A DNA stretch of 11,785 nt from Clostridiales bacterium (GTDB taxonomy: Bacteria > Bacillota > Clostridia > Oscillospirales > Oscillospiraceae). Under the pieces are notes generated by a model that made no database searches, was not told where the DNA came from, and was given only the letters and a program-made list of their open reading frames with translations. The stretch spans positions 1-11,785 of the forward strand of contig DQDL01000100.1 in assembly GCA_003533405.1 (NCBI GenBank), read 5' to 3'. This document shows positions 1-5,882 of the stretch, in pieces (the stretch's first letter is position 1; every line of letters begins with the position of its first letter). The translations under genes were made by a program, and so were the position numbers.

Positions 1-149
1 GCAGGTGCGGCAGCCTGAGCTGCTGCGACGGGCGCAGGTGCTGCGGCGGGGGCGGGGGAGTAGGCCTCGTACTCGTCAACGAGCATGGCCTGTCCGGCTT
101 CGACTTCGACCTCATATGTCCTGTTATTCAAAGTGACCTTATACTTCAT
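1..149 (-). CDS. Biotin carrier subunit of a decarboxylase, N-terminal part (cut by window edge)
   Basis: The start codon at 149-147 opens a frame that stays open to base 1, giving 49 visible residues beginning MKYKVTLNNRTYEVEVEAG. A short beta-rich start followed by a long Ala/Pro-rich linker is the usual build of the small biotin carrier proteins of sodium-pump decarboxylases; the biotinylated lysine motif (MKM) would lie beyond the edge and is not seen. The start overlaps the end of the gamma-subunit gene by 11 bases, which suggests translational coupling. The upstream carboxyltransferase ends without a biotin domain, so this protein most likely carries the carboxybiotin between that subunit and the membrane decarboxylase subunit. 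The family assignment rests on the N-terminus, the linker and the context only. Confidence 0.8.
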   Translation of the reverse strand, partial: MKYKVTLNNRTYEVEVEAGQAMLVDEYEAYSPAPAAAPAPVAAAQAAAP

Positions 150-468
150 CGTCCTTGACCTCCTTGATGGAAATAAAGCGGAGCTCGTTTAAGGGCTTGC
201 CCAAGCTGTCGGCAACGATGGCCATTATCATGGCGGCATCCCTCGGATCTGTGTCATATAGCTTGAGCTCGCCTGCCGACCCCGGGGCGGGCTCGGGAGC
301 TTTTTCTGCGGCGGGCGCAGCGGCTTCTGGAGCGGCGTTTTTCTTCATCGCCTTGCCGACGAGCATCACGACACACATCAAAAGCACAAGACCGACGAAC
401 ACAACGAGATAGCCCAAAACGGCGGTCAGACCGGCATCGCCGATCGACATGTTAACAAGATCGTTCAT
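139..468 (-). CDS. oadG: Oxaloacetate decarboxylase gamma chain-like small membrane subunit (OadG family)
   Basis: This is a 109-residue protein with one hydrophobic segment at about residues 14-38, then an Ala/Pro-rich stretch (about 45-63) and a small C-terminal region (about 67-109) containing YDTDPRDAAMIMAIVADSLG. That build fits the gamma subunit of sodium-translocating decarboxylases, which anchors the carboxyltransferase to the membrane beta subunit. The start is supported by GGAGG at 476-480, directly after the stop of the alpha-subunit gene 12 bases away, and the 3' end overlaps the biotin carrier start. Gene order alpha, gamma, biotin carrier is common in Clostridia. A gamma-like subunit of a related pump (methylmalonyl-CoA or glutaconyl-CoA decarboxylase) cannot be excluded from this protein alone, but the neighbouring alpha chain points to oxaloacetate. 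Confidence 0.85.
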   Translation of the reverse strand: MNDLVNMSIGDAGLTAVLGYLVVFVGLVLLMCVVMLVGKAMKKNAAPEAAAPAAEKAPEPAPGSAGELKLYDTDPRDAAMIMAIVADSLGKPLNELRFISIKEVKDDEV

Positions 469-480
469 AAACCAGCCTCC

Positions 481-1863
481 TTACGCCTCGGTGATGGTGT
501 AGCGCACGGTTTTTTCCTCACGCTCACGGCGGGCATCGAAAAAGTTTTCTGCGACCTGCGGGAAGGCAATGTAGCTGAGGACATCCTCCTCACTGCGGGC
601 ATTATCGCCCAGGTGCTCGACCGCCTTTTCATAAACATCGGTCGGCAGCGTGTCGGCATAGCGCCCCTCGATGGGCTTTTCGCCGTTCAGTATCTTGGCA
701 CGGACGGCCTCGTCGATGGGAGCGGGGGTCTTGCCGTACTCACCGCGGCAGTAGGCCTTGAGCTCAGCGCCGACATTCTTATACCGCTCACCGGCAAGCA
801 CATTCTGCACCGCCTGCGAGCCGATTATCTGGCTTGTGGGCGTCACGAGCGGGGGATAGCCCATGTCCTTGCGCACACGGGGTGTTTCGGCGAGCGCTTC
901 GTCAAAGCGGTCAAGTGCGTTCATCATCTTGAGCTGGCTCAAGAGATTTGACAGCATGCCGCCGGGTATCTGATAGTTAAGGCACTGGGTGTCGGTGGAC
1001 ATGGAAATGGGATTGAGCGTGCCGTCGGCGAGATACTCGTTGCGGATAGGCTTGAAGAAATCCGCCATTTCGATGAGAATTTTCTCGTCAAGTCCCGTCT
1101 CGTAGCCGAGCTCCTTGAGCGTATAGTTGAGCGTCTCGGTCGCAGGCTGCGAGGTGCCGCCGGAAAACGGCGATATCGCAGTGTCGATGACATCCGCACC
1201 GGCCTCAACGGCTTTGAGATAGGTCATGAACGCAAGACCCGTCGTTGAGTGCGTGTGGACGACGACCGGCAGGTCGACAGCGTCCTTTATGCCGGAAACG
1301 AGGTCATATGCGCTCTTGGGGCTCATGATGCCCGCCATGTCCTTGATGCAAATTGAGCTTACGCCCATTTCCTTTAGCTCACGCACGAGCTCGACATATT
1401 TATCAATGGTGTGCACGGGGCTCGTGGTGTAGGAGATGGCACCGGAAGCCTCCGCACCCTGCTTGACGGTCTCCTCGATGGCGACCTTGAGGTTCGTGGG
1501 GTCATTGAGTGCGTCAAAGGTGCGGATAATGTCGATGCCGTTTTTGACTGAGCAGCGGACAAAACGGCGCACGATATCGTCAGGATAATGCTTGTAGCCG
1601 AGAATATTCTGCCCACGCAGCAGCATCTGCAGCTTTGTATTCGGCATTTTCGCACGCATTTTGCGCAGGCGCTCCCACGGATCCTCGTTCAGATACCGCA
1701 GGCAGACATCGAATGTCGCACCGCCCCAGCACTCCACGGAATAAAACCCCGCCTTATCTATCCGCTCAAGGATGGGCTCAAATTTGTCATAGGGAAGTCT
1801 CGTGGCGATAAGCGACTGGTTTGCGTCACGCAGTACGGTCTCGGTGAATTGAACTTTCTTCAT
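481..1863 (-). CDS. oadA: Oxaloacetate decarboxylase alpha chain / pyruvate carboxylase subunit B-type carboxyltransferase
   Basis: The 460-residue protein is a TIM-barrel carboxyltransferase that transfers the carboxyl group of oxaloacetate to biotin. Visible family residues are Asp13 in RDANQS, Lys174 in CIKDMAG (the lysine that is carboxylated in the family) and His203/His205 in HTHSTTGLA (metal ligands). MLLRGQNILGYKHYPDD lies near residue 80 and the conserved PYC/OADA segment GYPPLVTPTSQIIGSQAV at about 335-352. Full-length alpha chains are near 590 residues with a C-terminal biotin domain; this one stops after the PYC/OADA domain, and the biotin carrier is a separate gene downstream. 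The start at 1863 has GGGAGG a few bases upstream, behind an extended -10 promoter. With OadG it probably forms a membrane-bound sodium pump driven by oxaloacetate decarboxylation; a transcarboxylase 5S-like role is a less likely alternative. Confidence 0.92.
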   Translation of the reverse strand: MKKVQFTETVLRDANQSLIATRLPYDKFEPILERIDKAGFYSVECWGGATFDVCLRYLNEDPWERLRKMRAKMPNTKLQMLLRGQNILGYKHYPDDIVRRFVRCSVKNGIDIIRTFDALNDPTNLKVAIEETVKQGAEASGAISYTTSPVHTIDKYVELVRELKEMGVSSICIKDMAGIMSPKSAYDLVSGIKDAVDLPVVVHTHSTTGLAFMTYLKAVEAGADVIDTAISPFSGGTSQPATETLNYTLKELGYETGLDEKILIEMADFFKPIRNEYLADGTLNPISMSTDTQCLNYQIPGGMLSNLLSQLKMMNALDRFDEALAETPRVRKDMGYPPLVTPTSQIIGSQAVQNVLAGERYKNVGAELKAYCRGEYGKTPAPIDEAVRAKILNGEKPIEGRYADTLPTDVYEKAVEHLGDNARSEEDVLSYIAFPQVAENFFDARREREEKTVRYTITEA

Positions 1864-1895
1864 TATAATCCTCCCTTTTTGCAGTGTTTGCCGTT

Positions 1896-1925
1896 ATTAT
1901 ACCATAAAGCAATACTATTTGTATA
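1896..1925 (-). promoter_or_regulatory. Extended -10 promoter of the decarboxylase operon
   Basis: Read on the minus strand, a perfect TATAAT (1901-1896) is preceded by TGG, which makes an extended -10 (TGnTATAAT). A weak -35 candidate TATACA lies 18 bases upstream (1925-1920). It sits about 30 bases before the carboxyltransferase start. Confidence 0.65.
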
Positions 1926-1952
1926 GCATTACGCAACAGTGCGGAAATTATT

Positions 1953-1983
1953 AAAAAAAGGAGAAGGCAGCGCCTTCTCCTTT
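1953..1983 (-). terminator. Intrinsic terminator of the PBP operon
   Basis: GGAGAAGGC and GCCTTCTCC (1960-1968 and 1972-1980) form a perfect 9-bp stem with a 3-base loop, extendable by AAA/TTT pairs. Read on the minus strand it is followed by seven T residues (1959-1953). It lies 10 bases beyond the stop of the 93-residue gene and separates that operon from the decarboxylase promoter. Confidence 0.88.
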
Positions 1984-1990
1984 AAGTCGG

Positions 1991-2272
1991 TTATGAATTG
2001 AGAGCTCTTTCAAGCCACACGCTTGCAACATCCATTGCCGCCCAAAAGCCGTCCTTTTCGCTTTTCTTGACGACACGGTCTCTCGACTTGATGGAGGGGT
2101 CTGTAAGCTGGAGCTGGAGCGACACCTTGGTCGCCACATCAAGATCCTTGACCTTCTTGGTCTCCATTATCTGAAGCATGATTATATATTTGTCACTCAT
2201 GCTGCCGTAATACACGATGTTGCCGGCACGCTGAAGGGGATGACCCTTATATTCCAACGGTTTGTTTGCCAT
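1991..2272 (-). CDS. Small conserved-looking protein of unknown function, 93 residues
   Basis: I do not recognise a named family. The start at 2272 is preceded by GAGGAGG with normal spacing, and the stop is followed by the terminator at 1953-1983, so it is a real gene and not a shadow frame. The protein begins MANKPLEYKGHPLQRAGNIV and contains YYGSMSDKYIIMLQI, then a charged stretch of alternating hydrophobic residues (about 45-72) ending in an amphipathic helix-like region with two Trp residues. It has no signal peptide, membrane segment or Cys pair, so it is probably a soluble cytoplasmic protein. It lies 24 bases after the penicillin-binding protein gene on the same strand and is probably cotranscribed with it. 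A link to cell-wall synthesis is only inferred from position. Confidence 0.82.
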   Translation of the reverse strand: MANKPLEYKGHPLQRAGNIVYYGSMSDKYIIMLQIMETKKVKDLDVATKVSLQLQLTDPSIKSRDRVVKKSEKDGFWAAMDVASVWLERALNS

Positions 2273-2296
2273 ATTAATTCCTCCTCAAATGCTTAT

Positions 2297-4408
2297 TTAT
2301 GCTGCGGGTGAGGCGGTGAAGGTGGGAGCATCGGTGTCCTGATTCTTCTTCGCTTCCTCCTCGGCCTTCTTCTTTGCCTCTTCCTCCGCCTTCTTCTGAC
2401 GCTCGGCCTCGGTCAGCTTCTGCTCCTCAAGCTCGGAACGGCTGCCGAAGATGCCGGTCGCAGCGCCGCCTGTTGACATCTTGAACTCCTTGTACTTGAG
2501 ATCCTTGTGGATATCCTCCATGATATCCTGCCAGATCTGCGTTGCGGGGTTGCCGCTGAAGCGCATCTTCTCGGGCGTGTCGTAGCCGGTCCAGACTGCG
2601 CAGGTGTAGTACGGCGTGTAGCCGCAGAACCAGCGGTCCTTATTAGCGGAGGTCGTACCTGTCTTACCGGCGACGGGCATGTTGCTCAGCCTCGACTCAT
2701 AGCCGGTGCCGTAGGTGGCAGCGTAGTTGAGCATGTAGGTCATGGTGCGGGCGGTCTCGGCGGAGAAAGCCTGCTGCGTCTGTGGCTGGTTATCAAGCAC
2801 CACATTGCCCGAGCGATCCTTGACCATTGTGTAGGTGCGAGCTTTGGTGAATGTACCGTCGTTTGCGAGTGCGCAGTAGGCCTGCGCCATCTCTCTTACG
2901 GTGATGCCGTAGTGCGGCTGGCCGAGGGCGAGAGCTGCGTAGTCAGCGTCGCCGTCAATGAGACTTGTGACACCGAGGCGGTTTCTGAGAAAATCAAGCG
3001 ATGCCGACGGCGTGAGCTTATCCATTATCTGAACGGAAACGGTGTTTTTCGAGTCACGCAGTGCTTCCTTGATGGTCATGATGCCGTCATACTGATTGGG
3101 TGAGTTCTTCGGGAACCAGTCGGTCTTGACGCCCTGGAGCTTAATGTGCGAGCCATCGGCATCGAGAACAAGGGTAGACGGGGAGATAAGGCCGTATTCC
3201 ACGGCGGGGCCGTAGACCGCAATGGGCTTGATGGAAGATCCGGGCGGTCTTGTTGTCTTGGTCGCACGGTTAAGACCGAAGTTAATGGTCTTTTTGCCCG
3301 TGCCGCCGGACAGAGCGACTATCTCGCCGGTGTACTGATCCATTATGACGATGCCGCTTTGAAGCTGAGACGAGGTGCCGTTCGTTGCTTTGGGCAGCGC
3401 ATCAAGATCCTCGTAGACCTTATCGACCTTATCCTGAATGTCCTTGTCAAGGCAGCAGTAGATCTCGTAGCCTGCGTTGTAGACAAGCGTCTGCGCAGCG
3501 ATCTCGGAGATGCCCTTTTCGGCGGCGAGGTCCTTGATGACATCGGAGATAACGGTCTCGGTGTAGTAGCTGCGCACCGATGAGGCAGAGGGACTGTTTT
3601 CGCCGCGGACAAAGTCGAGCTCCTCGGCGACGGCTTCCTCATACTCCTTCTTGGAGATGTAGCCCTGATCGTACATGCACGCCAGGACATCCTCCTGACG
3701 GGCCTTGTTGTTCTCAACACTGTAGAACGGATCGTAGTAGGTGGGCAGGTTCGTTATGCCGACGATGGCGGCGCACTCTGCAAGCGAAAGCTCGGAGACA
3801 TCCTTGCCGAAGTAGGTCTGAGCGGCGGTCTGAACACCGTAGCAGCCCTCACCGAAGTAAACGGTGTTGAGGTACCACTCGATGATCTCCTTTTTGTCGT
3901 GATCCTTCTCAAACTCAATGGCCTGGAATATCTCGAGCAACTTGCGCTGCACGGTGATATCGTCCTGCTGGGTGAGATTCTTGATAAGCTGCTGGGTTAT
4001 CGTCGAGCCGCCGAAGGTATTCTTCATGCCGACGAACATATTGACGAACGCACCGGCTGTGCGGTACCAGTCAACGCCGTTGTGGCGGTAAAAGCGCTTA
4101 TCCTCGATGGAAACCAGAGCCTTCTCCATGTACTTGGGAATCTTGTCGTAATCGACCCAAATGCGGTTTTCCTGACCGTGCAGGGTCGTGAGCTCTTTCC
4201 AGTTTCCCTCCGAGTCCTCATAATATATTGTACTCGTCTGATTAAGTGCGTAATCGCTAAGGTCAAGCTTCGTCGTAGGAATAATGCAGGTCTTGATGTA
4301 GAATGCAAAAATGCACAGGAACAATAAAGCGGTAAGAATACCTATCAGCAGTATCGTTCCGATCACAGGCCACACATTACTGCGCTTGCGGGGCTTTGCG
4401 TTTTCCAT
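2297..4408 (-). CDS. Class A penicillin-binding protein (bifunctional peptidoglycan glycosyltransferase/transpeptidase)
   Basis: This 703-residue PBP1A-type enzyme polymerises lipid II into glycan strands and cross-links the peptides outside the membrane. A basic cytoplasmic N-terminus is followed by one membrane segment at about residues 14-37. The GT51 domain shows EDKRFYRHNG (catalytic Glu102), GGSTITQQLIKNL (133-145) and the RKLLEI/EIIEWYLNTVYFG region. The transpeptidase domain shows all three penicillin-binding motifs: SSIK with Ser391, SKN at 453-455 and KTGT at 582-585. The C-terminus is a Lys/Glu/Ala-rich tail (about 660-690) ending in a Thr/Ala/Pro stretch, a variable feature of Firmicutes PBPs. 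The start at 4408 has AAGGAGG about 12 bases upstream, a slightly long spacing. It is the first gene of a unit with the 93-residue protein. Confidence 0.95.
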   Translation of the reverse strand: MENAKPRKRSNVWPVIGTILLIGILTALLFLCIFAFYIKTCIIPTTKLDLSDYALNQTSTIYYEDSEGNWKELTTLHGQENRIWVDYDKIPKYMEKALVSIEDKRFYRHNGVDWYRTAGAFVNMFVGMKNTFGGSTITQQLIKNLTQQDDITVQRKLLEIFQAIEFEKDHDKKEIIEWYLNTVYFGEGCYGVQTAAQTYFGKDVSELSLAECAAIVGITNLPTYYDPFYSVENNKARQEDVLACMYDQGYISKKEYEEAVAEELDFVRGENSPSASSVRSYYTETVISDVIKDLAAEKGISEIAAQTLVYNAGYEIYCCLDKDIQDKVDKVYEDLDALPKATNGTSSQLQSGIVIMDQYTGEIVALSGGTGKKTINFGLNRATKTTRPPGSSIKPIAVYGPAVEYGLISPSTLVLDADGSHIKLQGVKTDWFPKNSPNQYDGIMTIKEALRDSKNTVSVQIMDKLTPSASLDFLRNRLGVTSLIDGDADYAALALGQPHYGITVREMAQAYCALANDGTFTKARTYTMVKDRSGNVVLDNQPQTQQAFSAETARTMTYMLNYAATYGTGYESRLSNMPVAGKTGTTSANKDRWFCGYTPYYTCAVWTGYDTPEKMRFSGNPATQIWQDIMEDIHKDLKYKEFKMSTGGAATGIFGSRSELEEQKLTEAERQKKAEEEAKKKAEEEAKKNQDTDAPTFTASPAA

Positions 4409-4481
4409 TTAGCGGCCACACCTCCTTGAATTGCGATGTGTGATGTATCAAAAAATACAGTGTAGAATACGATAAAGTATC

Positions 4482-4509
4482 AGTATATAAGTATAACACA
4501 TTATGTCAA
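4482..4509 (-). promoter_or_regulatory. Probable vegetative promoter of the PBP gene
   Basis: On the minus strand a perfect TTGACA (4509-4504) is followed after 16 bases by TATACT (4487-4482), close to the sigma-A consensus. The predicted start leaves a leader of about 65 bases before the PBP start codon. It lies in the intergenic region shared with the divergent 4599 gene. Confidence 0.7.
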
Positions 4510-4598
4510 GCTAGAGTATACATTTTGTGAATTTTTTCGGCGGCATACTAAATTTTTGCGTACATGGGAATAATAATGCCCAAAGGAGCTGATAAACA

Positions 4599-4940
4599 GT
4601 GAAAAATACAATAAAAATCGCCGTGCTCTGCGTGCTTTGCGTGACCGCAGCCGCAATGTCGGTCGGCGCAGTGAGATCGATCGCCGCACCCGAGGCGGCG
4701 AGCACCCCGCCGGCAGGTGTGAGCAACGCATCCGTTGAGGACAAAAACGCAGAATTTTATCTTCGTGACTGCTCGGGTTATGTAGCCGTGTTTAAGGGCG
4801 CAGACTCCAAAACGCCCATCAAGGTCACAGATATCGAGACCGAGACACTGAATACGGTTGACCGCAACAAGCTTGCGCAGGGCATTCCCGCCGAAAATAA
4901 AAACGAGCTGCTGATGCTTTTAGAGGATTTCAGTTCGTAA
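4599..4940 (+). CDS. Small exported or membrane-anchored protein with probable BofC C-terminal domain
   Basis: The 113-residue frame starts at GTG 4599 with AAGGAG at 4583-4588. The N-terminus (MKNTIKIAVLCVLCVTAAA) is a basic-then-hydrophobic signal peptide or anchor. After a linker rich in Ala, Pro and Ser, residues of about 53-112 contain YLRDCSGYVAVFKG, then TPIKVTDIETETLN and a DRNKLAQGI segment ending in LLMLLEDFSS. The order 'G-x-VAVF, then TPI-VTDI, then L-x-x-DR-x-L-x-x-GI, then LL-EDF' matches my memory of the bypass-of-forespore C C-terminal domain in Clostridia. BofC in Bacillus works between the forespore membranes on the SpoIVB/SigK checkpoint, but many Clostridia carry short stand-alone versions of unknown role. 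It is divergent from the PBP gene. I see no convincing vegetative promoter upstream. Confidence 0.75.
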   Translation: MKNTIKIAVLCVLCVTAAAMSVGAVRSIAAPEAASTPPAGVSNASVEDKNAEFYLRDCSGYVAVFKGADSKTPIKVTDIETETLNTVDRNKLAQGIPAENKNELLMLLEDFSS

Positions 4941-4943
4941 TGC

Positions 4944-4972
4944 TTGATTTATGCAGTGATATGGGTTAGAAT
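4944..4972 (+). promoter_or_regulatory. Probable sigma-A promoter of the DUF1292 gene
   Basis: TTGATT (4944-4949) and TAGAAT (4967-4972) are separated by 17 bases, one or two changes from consensus in each box. The predicted transcript starts near 4979, leaving a leader of about 26 bases that carries the ribosome-binding site. Confidence 0.65.
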
Positions 4973-5004
4973 GATCGTGAACGAAAATAAGGAGGATCAT
5001 TCTT

Positions 5005-5292
5005 ATGAAAGAAGATTACGGCAACGATTTTGTTACCATTATAGATGACGAGGGCAACGAATTTGAGCTTGAGCTGCTCGACACCATTGATTATAACGGC
5101 GAAAGCTATGCAGCCTTCCTGCCAACCGATATGGACGAGGATGACCCCGACTACGGTCTTATCCTGCTGAATGTCGTCACCGACGAAAACGGCGACGAGC
5201 TTTACGAGTCCATTGACGATGACGAGAAGCTTGAGCAGGTGCATCAGATGTTCCTCACCATCTTTGAGGCCGAGGCCGACGACGAGGAATAA
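5005..5292 (+). CDS. DUF1292 family acidic protein
   Basis: The 95-residue protein is strongly acidic, with Asp/Glu making up roughly a third of its residues. It starts with a segment of the form 'FVTIIDDEGNEFELELLDTI' (about residues 9-28), then YNGESYAAFLP and a D/E-rich middle, then LILLNVV and a final acidic helix. This order, with 'DEGNE' near the start and 'Y..F.P' in the middle, is the pattern of DUF1292 (YrzB-type) proteins, which are widespread in Firmicutes and have no established biochemical role. The start at 5005 has AAGGAGG at 4989-4995. It has its own promoter and is directly followed by the 6S RNA promoter. The acidic surface suggests a protein or nucleic-acid-mimic partner, but that is only inference. 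Confidence 0.9.
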   Translation: MKEDYGNDFVTIIDDEGNEFELELLDTIDYNGESYAAFLPTDMDEDDPDYGLILLNVVTDENGDELYESIDDDEKLEQVHQMFLTIFEAEADDEE

Positions 5293-5321
5293 TCAGACGC
5301 CTCGGGCAATACCTATATAAT
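5293..5321 (+). promoter_or_regulatory. Promoter candidate of the 6S RNA
   Basis: A perfect TATAAT at 5316-5321 lies 16 bases before the first base of the outer closing stem of the 6S RNA. The -35 position (about 5293-5298, TCAGAC) is poor, so strength or activator use is unclear. The box begins within 30 bases of the DUF1292 stop. Confidence 0.5.
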
Positions 5322-5337
5322 AGTAGTAGTAACGTAC

Positions 5338-5531
5338 TCCTGCTTTGTGCGCGGTGTCATAATTGACATTGGCCCAATAAACCCACATCTCTAATAAGGG
5401 ATGCCGATTTGAATCTGCGGATTGCAGGCCTCCCGGCCTTGTGCCGGAAGTTGGAAGCAGCGAAACAGAACTTAGGCGACCCACCTGCTTATTTGTGCAG
5501 GTTACCATTGGGCCCAACGGCAAAAGCGGGA
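5338..5531 (+). ncRNA. ssrS: 6S RNA, regulator of RNA polymerase
   Basis: This non-coding stretch folds as a long rod. The outer stem is 5338-5346 with 5523-5531. A second closing stem is 5369-5378 (TTGGCCCAAT) with 5507-5517 (one bulged C). The 5' side then carries GATGCCGATTTG, comparable with the GAGCCGAUAUUU of E. coli 6S. The 3' side carries GGCGACCC followed by the small hairpin ACCTGC/GCAGGT (about 5482-5502) and TTACCA, comparable with CGACACA, CCUUGAAC hairpin, GGGUUACAG in E. coli. The terminal arm contains GGCCTCCCGGCC. 6S RNA mimics an open promoter and sequesters the housekeeping sigma RNA polymerase in stationary phase. Exact ends are approximate. The call comes from the remembered conserved elements and the fold, not from a covariance-model run. 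Confidence 0.85.
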
Positions 5532-5532
5532 T

Positions 5533-5568
5533 AGCCCCCGACAGTTTTTACTGTCGGGGGCTCTTTTT
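5533..5568 (+). terminator. Intrinsic terminator after the 6S RNA
   Basis: AGCCCCCGACAG (5533-5544) and CTGTCGGGGGCT (5551-5562) form a perfect 12-bp GC-rich stem with a short T-rich loop, followed by CTTTTTATTT. It is one of the strongest terminators in the window and ends host-type transcription just before the phage region. Confidence 0.93.
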
Positions 5569-5629
5569 ATTTGCAGCGCACTTCGGCAGCTTATGTGCGG
5601 ACTTTGCGGCTATATTTGCGCCATGCTTC

Positions 5630-5674
5630 GTGAAAATTTTTGCCAATACACAAAGTATTCCCGAAAATTTTCGC
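5630..5674. repeat. Large imperfect AT-rich inverted repeat
   Basis: Arms 5630-5642 and 5662-5674 pair over 13 bases with two G-T wobbles. After a two-by-two mismatch, an inner 5-bp stem (AATAC/GTATT, 5645-5649 and 5655-5659) closes a 5-base loop. The right arm also contains the perfect 12-bp palindrome CGAAAATTTTCG (5662-5673). No T tract follows on either strand, so it is not an ordinary terminator. Confidence 0.7.
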
Positions 5675-5774
5675 TTTGCCTGACACAAATCTATCTCACA
5701 AATCCCATCACAACGCTGCCGCTGTACGCCGCTTGGGGAGCAACCTGATTTTTGCAGCCATAAATTGCATATTA

Positions 5775-5823
5775 TACAACAGTTCATCCGAAATCGAAAA
5801 AAATTCGCTCGGATGAATTTTTT
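5775..5823 (+). promoter_or_regulatory. Terminator-like hairpin ahead of the phage operon
   Basis: TTCATCCGA (5783-5791) and TCGGATGAA (5809-5817) form a perfect 9-bp stem, with a small inner CGAA/TTCG stem, and T residues follow (5818-5823). Flanking TACAAC (5775-5780) can pair with GTTGTA (5824-5829) to lengthen the structure. It may end read-through from the chromosome or act as an attenuator in the phage leader. Which role applies depends on where transcription starts, and that is not clear from the sequence. Confidence 0.6.
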
Positions 5824-5843
5824 GTTGTACGCAAACGTACAAC
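5824..5843. repeat. Perfect 8-bp inverted repeat GTTGTACG/CGTACAAC
   Basis: The arms GTTGTACG (5824-5831) and CGTACAAC (5836-5843) are separated by CAAA. The symmetry and spacing fit either a protein operator or a second leader hairpin, 40 bases before the first phage gene. A third half-site TACAAC is at 5775-5780. Confidence 0.7.
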
Positions 5844-5882
5844 TTTCGCCCTGATGCAGCCTATGGGTGAGAGGTGATAGGA

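Larger units (their letters stand above)
5569..5882. other. Gene-free junction between the 6S RNA and the phage module
   Basis: I see no credible gene here on either strand. The only long frame (minus, 5919-5548) crosses the 6S terminator, has no ribosome-binding site and has low-complexity, Cys-rich content. The stretch is more AT-rich than its surroundings and holds three inverted repeats (5630-5674, 5783-5817, 5824-5843) and a possible -10 box TATTAT at 5770-5775 without a clear -35. The left end of the phage element must lie here, between 5569 and about 5870. No attachment-site repeat can be defined without the right end. Confidence 0.7.

Noticed and set aside
2507..3103. Plus-strand frame (198 residues) inside the PBP gene
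   Set aside because: The opposite strand encodes the transpeptidase domain with all active-site motifs; this frame has no ribosome-binding site or domain.
4542..4552. Possible sporulation sigma promoter for the BofC-like gene
   Set aside because: Only a -10-like CATACTA is seen; no -35 element of any sporulation sigma factor occurs at the right spacing, so I do not list it as a feature.
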